Shown: positions 8,401 to 16,720 of the stretch, in pieces
How positions within the stretch are numbered: position 1 is the stretch's first letter
How the letters are laid out: each line of letters starts with the position of its first letter
Source: Leifsonia aquatica H1aii
GTDB taxonomy: Bacteria; Actinomycetota; Actinomycetes; Actinomycetales; Microbacteriaceae
Direction of reading: 5' to 3'
Assembly (NCBI RefSeq): GCF_000633535.1
Contig: NZ_AYMR01000022.1
Location: 1 to 57,978 of the forward strand
DNA: 57,978 nt
Position numbers and translations under genes: made by a program
The notes under the pieces: generated by a model
Seen by the model: the letters and a program-made list of their open reading frames with translations, nothing else
Databases searched by the model: none
Told to the model about the DNA's origin: nothing

Positions 8401-11400
8401 CGTCGGCATCCGCGGAGGCGAGGACCGCGACGCGGATGACGCCGTCCCCGGTCGCCCCGGCGGGATCACGCAGGGTGTATCCGAAGGAGACCTGGCCTCC
8501 GCTCACGCCGCCGGCGGGTGCGGCGTAGACCACCGAGCGGCCGTCCGGGCCGATCGTGGCCGTTCCGGCCCCCGCCTTCGGCTGGGCCAGCGCCGAGAGC
8601 ACGGTCGCGTCGCCGTCGGGGTCCTGACCCGCCGACGGGATGCCGAGCGTCACGGTGCCACCCGCGCGCACACGGCCGGTGAGCGCCGTCGGCTCGGGCG
8701 CATGGTTCGCGCCATCGGCCACGACGGTCACCGTGATCTCCGTCGAGTCGAGCCGGCTTGGATCGGACTCCACATAGTCGGAGTAGTGCAGCGTGTAGGT
8801 CCCGGGCTTCGCCGGGGCCAGGTAGCGCACGGTGTCGCCCGCGGCGAAGACGAGCTCGCCCGGCGCACCGGAGCCCTCAATCTGCGGCGACAGCACCAGG
8901 CGCTCCCCGCGCGGTGCGATGTCGTTCGCCGTGACGGGGATGTCCACCTGGGTCCCGGCGCGCACCGTGACGGCGTCGGGTCGTGCGATCGGCCCGATAC
9001 CCGTGGCCGGGTCGACGAGGAAGACCGTGATCTCGCCCACGACGGACTGACCGGCGCCGTCTCCGATGGTGACCGTCGCCGTGCCGATGCGACCCGGTCG
9101 GCCGTCCTCGGTGGTGCCGCTGACCCGCACCTGGGCGTTGTCGACCACGCTCGCGGAGAGCCGCTCCTGGCTCGACGACACGGACTGGACGGCGAGGACC
9201 CGGCCGGACGTGTTCTGGACGGCCTGTAGCACGTCCAGGGTGGTGTCCTCCTGGGTGCGCGCGAACGCGACGAGCGGAGGGATGGTCAACGGCCTGCCGC
9301 CCGGGACCACGCTGAAGCGGAGCACACCGGTCTGCTCCGCCGTGGTCTGGGCGTCCTGCACCGTGTAGCCGATCAGGTACTCCCCCGCCGCCTTCGCGGT
9401 CAGCTGGATGGTTCCCGCGGCCGCGTTCGGCGTCACGGTGGCATTGTCCTTGTCGCCCGTGGTGATGACCGCGTCGGTGAGCCGGTACGACCCCGACCCC
9501 CCTTCCACGTGATCGGCGATCGCCTCGGTGCGCGGTTCGCCCACGCCGGTGACGACGGCCGCGGGCACCGTCGTCAGCACGGGATCCGCCGCCACCGAGA
9601 CGATGAGCTCCTTGGTGGTCTCCGCCCCGTTCGCGTCGACCACCGTCACCGTGACCGCATAGGTCCCCGCCCCCGCGTTGGGATCGGTGTGCCGCACGGC
9701 GACGCGGCCGTCCGCCGTCGCGACCACGCGGATCGGCGCGGAGGCGTCGGACTTGCGGGCGTCCGCGAGTGCGAGCGGGTCGCCGTCCGGGTCCACCCAG
9801 GCCGTCAGCACAGGGACGGTGACGGTACCACCCGGAGCGAGCGAGACGGTCGGCCAGGTCTGCATGCAGTTCTCGATGCCGCACCACACCGGCGCGCTGT
9901 TCTCCGCCTCCGGGACGACGTGCAGGGTCACCGTGGCGGGCTCCGACTGCATGATCCCGTCCGTGACGACGTAGCTGAACGTCGCCGTGCCGCTCTGGGC
10001 GCGCACCTGGATCGCCAGCTGCTGGTCGTCCGCCGTGAGCGAGAGGTCGCCGAATCCGGGATCGCTCAGGCCGCTCAGCGAGCCGGGAACGATCGTCAGC
10101 ACCGCCCGTTTCATCGGCGAGTGGGCGTTGAGCAGCACAGGCAGGATGGCGCTGGCGCCGGCACGCACGCCGAAGCTCGACGGCTGCGCCACCGGGGGCG
10201 TCTCCTCGGTGACCTCCTCGACCTGGGTCGTCGTCTCGGTCTGCTGCGTCTTCTTCTCGTCGTCCGCGTTCCACTGGGAGGGCGGGATGAGCGCGCCGTC
10301 CGGGAGGGTCCACAGCGTCCCGGAGTCCGTCTCGTCGAGTACGGCCCGCTCGCCGTTGCTCAGGATCTGCGGTGCGATCGATCGGGCGTCCTCGAGTCCG
10401 CCGTCCGGCAGGGCGAGCGTCTTCGCGCCACCGGCGGACGACCACAGCCGCCCGGTCGTCGTGGAGACCCATGCAGCGTAGACCGTCCCCGCCACCTCTG
10501 TCGGCGCGGCGGGCGTGCCGGACGCCTCGACGGTTCGCCCAGACTGGCCGCTGCGCACCTGCACCGAGACCAGTCCCGAACCGTCGGCGAAGTACGCCGT
10601 CCCGTCGCCGGAGGTGGATCCGGCGACCGCATCGCCGCCGAGACGGACGTCCACGGGCGCGCCCGTGCCCGCGATCCAGGCCTTGCTCTGCGCGGGAGCG
10701 GCGAGCACCCAGGCGGTCCCGGCGAGGGCGAGCGCGACCTTCGCAGAGGCGGGCGGGGGCGACGCGAGTTTCGCAGCCCCACCCGTCCACGAGCCCTGGG
10801 CCGCGTCGTAGACGCGCACCGCGCGCTCCTTCGCGGAGTACACGGCCACGGTTCCGTCGGCGCCGACCGTCGCCGCCGTGGCGATGTAGCCCTGCGCGCC
10901 GGAGCCCGCGTCCGGGCCGGCGGTCGCCCGTTCCTGCTGCGTCGGGTCGATCTGCACCGGCTTGGCCGCCGACCCCTTCGCCGAGAGCTGCTGGAGGTAG
11001 ATCGTGCCCGTGTCCGTGAGATAGAGCGCCCAGTCGCCGGCCGACTGGACCTGGCGCGTCCCGCTCGGCGTGGAAGCGCCGGTGGCGGCGCCGGCCGACG
11101 ACGACGCCCCGGACGCGGAGCCGCTCGTCGGGCCGGCGGAGGCGCTGGAGGATCCCTCCACCAGCGCCGTGGGATCGGCCGGATCGACCGCCCACGCCTG
11201 GCGGTAGCCCTGCGTGAACACGATCGAGTCGGAGCCGTGCTGCACGACGCCGCTCGGATCCTCCGCGTCCCTGACCGTGCTGAGCTGGCCGAGATCGGTG
11301 TCCACGCGCGCGTACTTCCCCGACGACTTGGTCACCCAGACCGAGCTCTCGACCGCGTCGGACTTCTGCGTGTCATAGCCCTGCGCGACCACCGCGCCCG

Positions 11401-11482
11401 TCACGACCAGGGCGAGGGCGGCCACGACGGCCGCCGCCGAGGCGGCACGGCCGAAGCGGCGACGCGGTGCCTGCTGCCTCAC
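5432..11482 (-). CDS. Giant multi-Ig/FN3-domain membrane-anchored surface protein
   Basis: 2016 residues from a GTG at 11482 that overlaps the kinase TGA (GTGA). An Arg-rich cytoplasmic start is followed by one transmembrane or uncleaved signal helix near residues 14-34 (AAVVAALALVVTGAVVAQG), so the bulk lies outside the cell. Residues about 40-480 look like a beta-propeller-like region. The middle consists of repeated cadherin/Ig-like modules, recognisable by recurrent VDPDGDPLAL, QDPDGDATVL and DRDPAGGTLSL motifs. FN3-like modules containing several Cys pairs occupy the C-terminal quarter. No C-terminal anchor or LPxTG signal is visible. The gene sits between a Ser/Thr kinase and MoxR, matching the fn3 position of the bifidobacterial PFNA cluster. 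It could be an adhesin or the extracellular sensor of the kinase operon, and it may depend on MoxR/DUF58 for assembly. Confidence 0.88.
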   Translation of the reverse strand: MRQQAPRRRFGRAASAAAVVAALALVVTGAVVAQGYDTQKSDAVESSVWVTKSSGKYARVDTDLGQLSTVRDAEDPSGVVQHGSDSIVFTQGYRQAWAVDPADPTALVEGSSSASAGPTSGSASGASSSAGAATGASTPSGTRQVQSAGDWALYLTDTGTIYLQQLSAKGSAAKPVQIDPTQQERATAGPDAGSGAQGYIATAATVGADGTVAVYSAKERAVRVYDAAQGSWTGGAAKLASPPPASAKVALALAGTAWVLAAPAQSKAWIAGTGAPVDVRLGGDAVAGSTSGDGTAYFADGSGLVSVQVRSGQSGRTVEASGTPAAPTEVAGTVYAAWVSTTTGRLWSSAGGAKTLALPDGGLEDARSIAPQILSNGERAVLDETDSGTLWTLPDGALIPPSQWNADDEKKTQQTETTTQVEEVTEETPPVAQPSSFGVRAGASAILPVLLNAHSPMKRAVLTIVPGSLSGLSDPGFGDLSLTADDQQLAIQVRAQSGTATFSYVVTDGIMQSEPATVTLHVVPEAENSAPVWCGIENCMQTWPTVSLAPGGTVTVPVLTAWVDPDGDPLALADARKSDASAPIRVVATADGRVAVRHTDPNAGAGTYAVTVTVVDANGAETTKELIVSVAADPVLTTVPAAVVTGVGEPRTEAIADHVEGGSGSYRLTDAVITTGDKDNATVTPNAAAGTIQLTAKAAGEYLIGYTVQDAQTTAEQTGVLRFSVVPGGRPLTIPPLVAFARTQEDTTLDVLQAVQNTSGRVLAVQSVSSSQERLSASVVDNAQVRVSGTTEDGRPGRIGTATVTIGDGAGQSVVGEITVFLVDPATGIGPIARPDAVTVRAGTQVDIPVTANDIAPRGERLVLSPQIEGSGAPGELVFAAGDTVRYLAPAKPGTYTLHYSDYVESDPSRLDSTEITVTVVADGANHAPEPTALTGRVRAGGTVTLGIPSAGQDPDGDATVLSALAQPKAGAGTATIGPDGRSVVYAAPAGGVSGGQVSFGYTLRDPAGATGDGVIRVAVLASADADVAPITYSDAVRTVRGSTTPLTVQPLLNDRDPAGGTLSLVSVVPNAPELPGASEYNRLKGLIASGTDLKAGTVRLLPGDVEGVQSYLYTVRSSATSSTAQGLIVVTVTAEAATDIPVVTDTVIGTRDRSELGSGIDVVAGKTVWSSGSISDLTLSIWGPSASGYTVKGHRISGPAPERGALVPFSLTGTDQTGRKSVGYGFLRIPAFDDMRLQLAGGLQAYRVGEEQTVSLPLKEAVDLASGDTLQMRDDGSFAVQRANARCTPSSSAAASYAAGREAPWTDTCTVQVRLAGQSTWTALPIPVAIQPKSPQAQLNSVSRTVAPGASQTIDLYKDLTSWEGGRVGDQNALDYAIAYSGTNFAVTQSGRTLTATARADAHPGARETVGVTVTAFGGLVANVTLVVGAAPPDAPRAATFTQTCAVSSGPSCSVTVIGVPGEYDPFQGKQGSGLKLVGLGQTTCAVAAISASGTTAVTATWPGGAKPAGGSCLVPYIVADAQGRTGGGTLTLDVQGYPAPPSSITTTGYTGSSVTMLVTLGEAALAHPGLRGVSIVENGQSVSSSCSPGAAGTYTCTVGGLVNGQRHTFTARAVNAVGESLDTTPVVTWAYQPPVISGGSATTSYDPARTTATQGVLNLAIQSSDDTSAFQISVDGNAVAQVARSGATTTWTGLAAPGSRTVSVVPVSQFQPPLGSGNTGSTWTQTAQVAGSPIVTSNGALVASSNTSLQLRDVGVDANHSSTGVSVLYAVWKKGAPQPNCSMDRTGNPVMAGGQSSTDFSGLDQYTQYDGQACAANGFGAVASGVQSAWTFQTAPGGSATTYSVGTDPSRTITSTGPSGTHTSGYEFLTVNAPDVPQRAAFTVLYRINGSLTPNFALSKDSDPGSITYSYCFLGSAGACGAGSPVTTSTVPTTVTVNVPTDCTATPSPDDVTFSTAVRSANAYTVAVATDATTLTVTYTVTFTGAYAALGERTLTRCGVAAPTNPDPGGGGTP

Positions 11483-12615
11483 AGCACTCCGCCCACGATC
11501 AGCGCGGCACCGATGCCGACCACCGCGACCACGGCGACTCCGGCGCCGATCAGCGCGGGCACGAGGGGGTTGCCCGCCCACCGGCGTTCGCGGACCACGA
11601 GGCCGTCGCGGTCGCGCTTCGCCTCGGCGGCCGCGGCCGCCTGCTTCGCCTCGCGCTGCGCGCGGCGCGAATCGGGGTTGACGGTGGAGACGACGGGACC
11701 GCGGCGACCGCTGTCGGCGAGGTCGATGAGTCCGGCCGCGCGCGCCCACTCCGGCGAGGCGACCTCGATCGCCGTCGGCGGGATGCCGAGCTCGTACTGC
11801 ACCCAGCGCAGCTCCTCGGCGAAGGCCTGGGCGGAGGAGAACCGGCGCGACGGATCCTTGGACAGGCCGGTTCGGAGGGCCTCCTCCAGTCGCGTCGGGA
11901 CGTCGTCGCGGCCGGTGGGTGTGTACACCGCCTTGAGGATGCGCCCGGTCATCAGATCGCGGGTGTTCGCCTGCCGGCGGTCCGACTCGAACGGGCTGCG
12001 GCCGGTCAGCAGCGTGTACACGGTCGCCGCGAGGCTCCAGACCTCACTGGCGACGGTGCCGTTGGTGGTCTCCTGGAGCACCTCGGGCGCCGACCACGGC
12101 ACCGACATCGCCACGTCGCCGTCTTCGTCGCCCGCGGCCGCGATGCCGAAGTCCGCGAGCACGGACGATCCGAGCGCGGTGATCAGGATGTTGGACGGCT
12201 TGATGTCGCGGTGCAGCAGCCCCGCGCGGTGCACGGTCTCGACGGCACCGGCGATGCGCACCCCCGTCTCGAGCACCGTCGTGAGGGCCAGACTGTCGCG
12301 TCGCAGCCGAGCGCTCATCGTGTCGGGGCAGTACTCCATGACGAAGAACGGCCGGCCGTCGGAGGAGATGCTCGCGAGGTGCACCGTCACGATCGCCGGG
12401 TGGGCGCTCAGCCGGGCGAGGATGTCCGCCTCGGCATTGAACGCGCGGAGCGTCTCGTCGTTGACCGCCTCCGCCGCGAGCACCTTCACGGCGACCACGC
12501 GACGCGGGAGATCCTGCTCGTACAGGAAGACGTCGGCGAAGCCGCCGGACCCGAGGGGCCGGATCACGGCGTAGCCGGGAAGCACCGGAGGCGATGCGAT
12601 GGCCCGCCTGGTCAT
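11479..12615 (-). CDS. Membrane-anchored Ser/Thr protein kinase (PknB-like catalytic domain)
   Basis: 378 residues. The glycine loop is GSGGFADV (22-29), the ATP-anchoring Lys is Lys44 in VAVKV, the catalytic loop is HRDIKPSN (His135, Asp137), DFG is at 155-157 and an APE motif follows, so the kinase domain looks active. After residue 280 there is a charged Ala/Arg/Lys linker and a single C-terminal transmembrane segment (about 350-376). It has no PASTA or other extracellular domain, so sensing may be delegated to the co-encoded Ig-like protein whose start codon overlaps its stop. The FHA domain encoded two genes upstream is a plausible phosphothreonine reader for this kinase. The ATG at 12615 has GGGAGG 7 bases upstream. 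A 136-bp gap separates it from eccC and holds a possible -10 (TAGGCT, 12727-12732) and a mini-ORF. Confidence 0.95.
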   Translation of the reverse strand: MTRRAIASPPVLPGYAVIRPLGSGGFADVFLYEQDLPRRVVAVKVLAAEAVNDETLRAFNAEADILARLSAHPAIVTVHLASISSDGRPFFVMEYCPDTMSARLRRDSLALTTVLETGVRIAGAVETVHRAGLLHRDIKPSNILITALGSSVLADFGIAAAGDEDGDVAMSVPWSAPEVLQETTNGTVASEVWSLAATVYTLLTGRSPFESDRRQANTRDLMTGRILKAVYTPTGRDDVPTRLEEALRTGLSKDPSRRFSSAQAFAEELRWVQYELGIPPTAIEVASPEWARAAGLIDLADSGRRGPVVSTVNPDSRRAQREAKQAAAAAEAKRDRDGLVVRERRWAGNPLVPALIGAGVAVVAVVGIGAALIVGGVL

Positions 12616-12647
12616 GCCTTCGCCTCCCGCTCCGCACGACCGCGCAT
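12612..12647 (-). CDS. 11-codon mini-ORF overlapping the kinase start
   Basis: An ATG at 12647 is preceded by GGGGAG at good spacing. The peptide MRGRAEREAKA ends at a TGA that overlaps the kinase ATG (ATGA). The kinase ribosome-binding sequence GGGAGG lies inside the mini-ORF. It would couple kinase translation to an upstream initiation event in the 136-bp eccC-kinase gap. Whether it is translated cannot be told from sequence alone. The same frame stays open further upstream, which is common in DNA this GC-rich. Confidence 0.3.
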   Translation of the reverse strand: MRGRAEREAKA

Positions 12648-12751
12648 GATGACCCTCTCCCCCGACGAACCGGTCCGTGCGGCCCCGGTCTGGTCACAGG
12701 GTCGTCGGAGCGCCGGCGTCGGGATCAGCCTAATCGAATCCACTCGTCGCC

Positions 12752-15700
12752 TCAGCGCCCCGTTCGGGTCGCAGGAAGGGCCAGCTGCGCCGAGAACAGT
12801 CCGCGCTCGCGGCTCACCACCTGCGCACGCCCCGCAACCGACGGGATGGGCTTGACCCGGTCGATCAGCGCCCCCTCCTCCGGGTTGCCGCCCAGCAGGA
12901 TGCCGGTCACCCCGAGATCGGTGAAGCCCTGGATGATCGGGTCGTACGCCTGGCGGCTCGCGCCTCCGGTGCGGCGCGTGATGACGACGTGGAGGCCGAC
13001 GTCCGCTGCCTGGGCGAGAAGCGGCCGCAAAGCCGCGACCGGGTTGCCCTGGCTGGTCGCGACCAGATCGTAGTCGTCGACGATCACGAAGCCCTCCGCG
13101 CCCTTCCACCACGAGCGGTCACGCAGCTGCTCCGTCGTCACGTCCTGGCCGGGCAGGCGACCCGAGAAGAACTGCGCGAGCTCGGACATCCCCGCCATGG
13201 CCTGGTCGTGGGAGGTCAGGTACGCCCCGAGATAGTCGCTCGGGATCTCCCCGAGCAGCGCCCTCCGGTAGTCGATCGCGAAGATCTTGGCCTGCTCCGG
13301 GGTGTAGAGCCGCCCGATCTCCTGGACGATGCCGCGCAGGAAGGACGACTTGCCCATCCCCGAATCACCGTAGAGGTACACGTGCGACTCGGCGGCCAGG
13401 TCGATGCCGAACGGCGCCAGCTGGGCCTCGTCCACGCCGAGCAGCAGGCGACGGTCGCCGGCCGGAGCCTGCGAACGCACCTCGTCGAGCGAGATGTCCT
13501 CGGGGAGCAGACGCAGCTTCGGGCCGACGGGGCCGCGCCAGGCGCGGGAGACGGCGTCGACCAGCCCATCGACACCGTCGACGAGGCGCGTGGCATCCCC
13601 GGAGCCGTCGATGCGCGGCAGAGCGCCGAGCATGTGCAGCTTGCTCGGCGCGAGACCGCGGCCGGGGGCGTCGGCGGGCACGTTCGCGGCGGCCTTGCGG
13701 TCGATCTCCGAGTCGCTCGCGTCGCCCTGGCGCAGCTCGATGCGGGTCTGCAGGAGGTCCTTCATGCTGGAGCGGATCTCCAGCCAGCGGTTGGTGGTGA
13801 CCACCAGGTGCACGCCGAAGCTCAGACCACGAGCGGCGATGGCCTGGATGCGCGGCTCGAGCGCGTCGTACTCGGTACGCAGCGTCGACCACCCGTCGAC
13901 CACGAGGAACACGTCGCCCCAGCCGTCGTCCACGAGTCCGTCGGCCCGGCGCTGCCGGTACGTGTCGATCGAGTCGACGCCGTGCTGGCGGAAGTACAGT
14001 TCGCGGGCGTCGAGGACGGACTCGACCTCCGCGACCGTGCGGCGCACGGACTCCTGCTCGGTGCGCGTCGCGACCCCGGCCACGTGCGGCAGACCCTGCA
14101 TGCCGACGAAGCTGCCGCCCCCGAAGTCGAGCACGTAGAACTGCAGCTCGAGCGGCGTCGCCGTGAGGGCGAGCGAGGCGACGAGGGTGCGCGCCATCGT
14201 CGACTTGCCGCTGAGCGGTCCGCCCACGATCGCGACATGGCCGCCGGCGCCGCCGAGCGAGACGACCAGCTGCTCCCGTCGCTGCTCCAGCGGCACGTCG
14301 ACCACGCCGAGCGGGACGGTGAGCGAGCCGGCCGCGCGCCACGACGGCGACACGAGTCCGAGCGCGGGGTCGACGGCGAGGTCGGGCATGAGGCGGTCGA
14401 GCGGCTCCGGGTCGTGCAGCGGGGGCAGCCACACCTGGTGCGCCGCCGGACCGCGGCCGCTCATCCGCTCGACGGCGATCTCGAACGTGCTGCGCTCCTC
14501 CGCCGATTCGATGGCCACCGGGGCGGATGGGGCCTCCGGATGCTCAGGGAGGTCGAGCGGCTGCGCGGCGGCCGTGAACAGCGCGACGTCCGCGGCCGTG
14601 GCGGTGACCGGGCCGTCGCCGGCCCCCTGGCGACGCCGTGTCTTCGGCGCGCCCGAGACGTAGGCGGCGCGGAACTGCGTCATCGACTCGGTGTCCGCTT
14701 TGAGGTAGCCGACGCCCGGCTCCTGCGGCAGGGTGTAGGCATCCGGCACGCCGAGCACGGTGCGCGACTCGGCGGCCGAGAAGGTGCGGAGGCCGATCCG
14801 GTACGACAGGTAGGTGTCGAGCCCGCGGAGCTTGCCCTCCTCGAGCCGCTGCGAGGCCAGCAGCAGATGGATCTGCAGCGACCGGCCGACGCGGCCGATG
14901 CTCACGAAGCTCTCGACGAACTCCGGCTTGGCGGCGAGCAGCTCCGAGAACTCGTCGGCGACGATCAGCAGCGCCGGGAGCGGCTCGAGATCGGTGCGGC
15001 CGTTGCGCCGCGCCTTCTCGTAGTCCGAGACGTTGGCGAAGTTGCCGGCGGCGCGCAGCAGCTCCTGCCGGCGCACCACCTCGCCCTGCAGGGCGTCCTG
15101 GAAGCGGTCGACGAGGGCGAGCTCGCTGCCCAGGTTGGTGATGATCGCCGAGACGTGCGGCATCCCCGCCATGCCGGCGAAGGTCGCACCGCCCTTGAAG
15201 TCCACGAGTACGAAGTTGAGCTGCTCGGGCGAGTGCGTCAGCGCGAGCGCCAGCACCAGCGTGCGGAGCACCTCGGACTTGCCGGATCCGGTGGCGCCGA
15301 TGAGCACGCCGTGCGGGCCCATTCCCTGCTGGGCCGCCTCCTTGAGGTCGATCACCAGCGTGCCGCCCTCGGTGTCCTGGCCGATCGGCACACGAAGGCG
15401 GTCGCGTTCGAGGCGACCGGACCAGGCCCGGTCGAAGTCGACCTCGCGCACGTCCGGCAGGCCGAGCAGCTCGACGAGCTCACGCTGCGTGCGGGTGGCG
15501 CCGCCCTCGACGGCGGCCACGGGACCGGCGTACAGCGGAAGCAGGCGGCGGGCGGTCGCCTCCGCCTCGACGACGGAGACGATGTCCGGAGTGAAGACCC
15601 GGGTGTCGGCGCGGAGGTCGATGGCCTCCGCACGATCGGCCGGCGCCGACGGATCGCCCGGGAGCGCGAGACGGAGCACGTCCGCGTCCTCCAGCGCACC

Positions 15701-16720
15701 CCAGCGGGTGGGGAGCTCGATGACGGTGACCCCGGCGACGCCGTCGCCGCCGAGCAGCGGGTCCCCGGCGGGAACGCGTGCGCCGTCGACCAGGAGGATC
15801 ACGTGCGGTGCGGTCTTCGCCCCCGGCGAGAACCGCGGGCGCTCGCGCAGGTCGGCCGGGAGCATCCGGGCGAGCTCCTCGATCGAGGACGAGATCGCGC
15901 GCGCCGGGCCGAGGCGGTCCTCCACGCGGACGGACTGCACGTGCGGCAGCCACTTCGCCCACTCCCACTGCCCGAGCTGCCCCTCGCCGGCGAGGACGGC
16001 GATGCGCACGTCGTCGGGCGACTGCATGGTCGCGATTCCGAGCAGCATGGCGCGAGCGAGCGATCGCACGGCGTTCTCATCGCCGCCGGTGATCTCGACC
16101 CGCGCGTAGTCGTCCAGCGGCACGGCGAGCGGCAGGCGCGGCTGCATCTCGTGGGTGAGCATGAAGCGGTGCGCGGCGGAGGCGGCGACCGGGTCGAGCT
16201 GGGCGAGCGGAGGGAGCTCCGGCGCTTCGAGCGTGATGCAGAGCGGCTGGTCGGAGACGCCGATGCGCACCTGGAGGAAGTCCTCGTCCGAGGCGATGCG
16301 CTCCCAGACCCGCGTCCGGTCCTCGGTGATGTACGGCAGCGCGGACGGGGCGGGGCTCACCCAGTTGCCGTACCGCCGCTGCTGACGCGCTGCGGTGCGC
16401 ACCGTGTCACGGAGCTCGGCAAGGTACGCCAGGTACTCGCGACGGCTCCCGAGCACCTGCGACGTGCGCTGCGAGCGCTGCCGCCACCCGTTGACCGCGA
16501 CGAAACCGAGCGACGACAGCAGGAACATCCCGCCGGTGATGAAGCCGGTGGGTCCGGCGTTCGAGATCGTGACCATGACGATGGCGCCGATGCTGCCCAG
16601 CATCGGCAGCAGCGAGGTGATGAGGCCGCCGCTCTCGCTCGGGACGAGCTCGGGCGGGGCCTGGACGACGATCTTGCCGCCGGGGACGCGCGGGGGTGCG
16701 AGCCGGGGACCAGCGCTCAT
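12752..16720 (-). CDS. eccC: Type VII secretion motor ATPase EccC (FtsK/SpoIIIE type)
   Basis: 1322 residues, normal for a full-length EccC. The start is the ATG at 16720 overlapping the TGA of the FHA gene (ATGA); the open frame further upstream is unrelated. Two N-terminal transmembrane helices lie near residues 35-80, followed by three tandem FtsK/SpoIIIE ATPase domains. Their Walker A motifs are GATGSGKSE (about residue 473), GGPLSGKST (about 832) and GDSGMGKSS (about 1117). Domain 1 has a full Walker B with catalytic acid (VADEFSELL). Domain 2 reads VVDGWSTL, without the Glu, consistent with a regulatory or substrate-binding domain as known for EccC. It energises export through the EccD-containing membrane complex. 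It is encoded with EccD and mycosin but no EccB or EccE is in the window. Confidence 0.95.
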   Translation of the reverse strand: MSAGPRLAPPRVPGGKIVVQAPPELVPSESGGLITSLLPMLGSIGAIVMVTISNAGPTGFITGGMFLLSSLGFVAVNGWRQRSQRTSQVLGSRREYLAYLAELRDTVRTAARQQRRYGNWVSPAPSALPYITEDRTRVWERIASDEDFLQVRIGVSDQPLCITLEAPELPPLAQLDPVAASAAHRFMLTHEMQPRLPLAVPLDDYARVEITGGDENAVRSLARAMLLGIATMQSPDDVRIAVLAGEGQLGQWEWAKWLPHVQSVRVEDRLGPARAISSSIEELARMLPADLRERPRFSPGAKTAPHVILLVDGARVPAGDPLLGGDGVAGVTVIELPTRWGALEDADVLRLALPGDPSAPADRAEAIDLRADTRVFTPDIVSVVEAEATARRLLPLYAGPVAAVEGGATRTQRELVELLGLPDVREVDFDRAWSGRLERDRLRVPIGQDTEGGTLVIDLKEAAQQGMGPHGVLIGATGSGKSEVLRTLVLALALTHSPEQLNFVLVDFKGGATFAGMAGMPHVSAIITNLGSELALVDRFQDALQGEVVRRQELLRAAGNFANVSDYEKARRNGRTDLEPLPALLIVADEFSELLAAKPEFVESFVSIGRVGRSLQIHLLLASQRLEEGKLRGLDTYLSYRIGLRTFSAAESRTVLGVPDAYTLPQEPGVGYLKADTESMTQFRAAYVSGAPKTRRRQGAGDGPVTATAADVALFTAAAQPLDLPEHPEAPSAPVAIESAEERSTFEIAVERMSGRGPAAHQVWLPPLHDPEPLDRLMPDLAVDPALGLVSPSWRAAGSLTVPLGVVDVPLEQRREQLVVSLGGAGGHVAIVGGPLSGKSTMARTLVASLALTATPLELQFYVLDFGGGSFVGMQGLPHVAGVATRTEQESVRRTVAEVESVLDARELYFRQHGVDSIDTYRQRRADGLVDDGWGDVFLVVDGWSTLRTEYDALEPRIQAIAARGLSFGVHLVVTTNRWLEIRSSMKDLLQTRIELRQGDASDSEIDRKAAANVPADAPGRGLAPSKLHMLGALPRIDGSGDATRLVDGVDGLVDAVSRAWRGPVGPKLRLLPEDISLDEVRSQAPAGDRRLLLGVDEAQLAPFGIDLAAESHVYLYGDSGMGKSSFLRGIVQEIGRLYTPEQAKIFAIDYRRALLGEIPSDYLGAYLTSHDQAMAGMSELAQFFSGRLPGQDVTTEQLRDRSWWKGAEGFVIVDDYDLVATSQGNPVAALRPLLAQAADVGLHVVITRRTGGASRQAYDPIIQGFTDLGVTGILLGGNPEEGALIDRVKPIPSVAGRAQVVSRERGLFSAQLALPATRTGR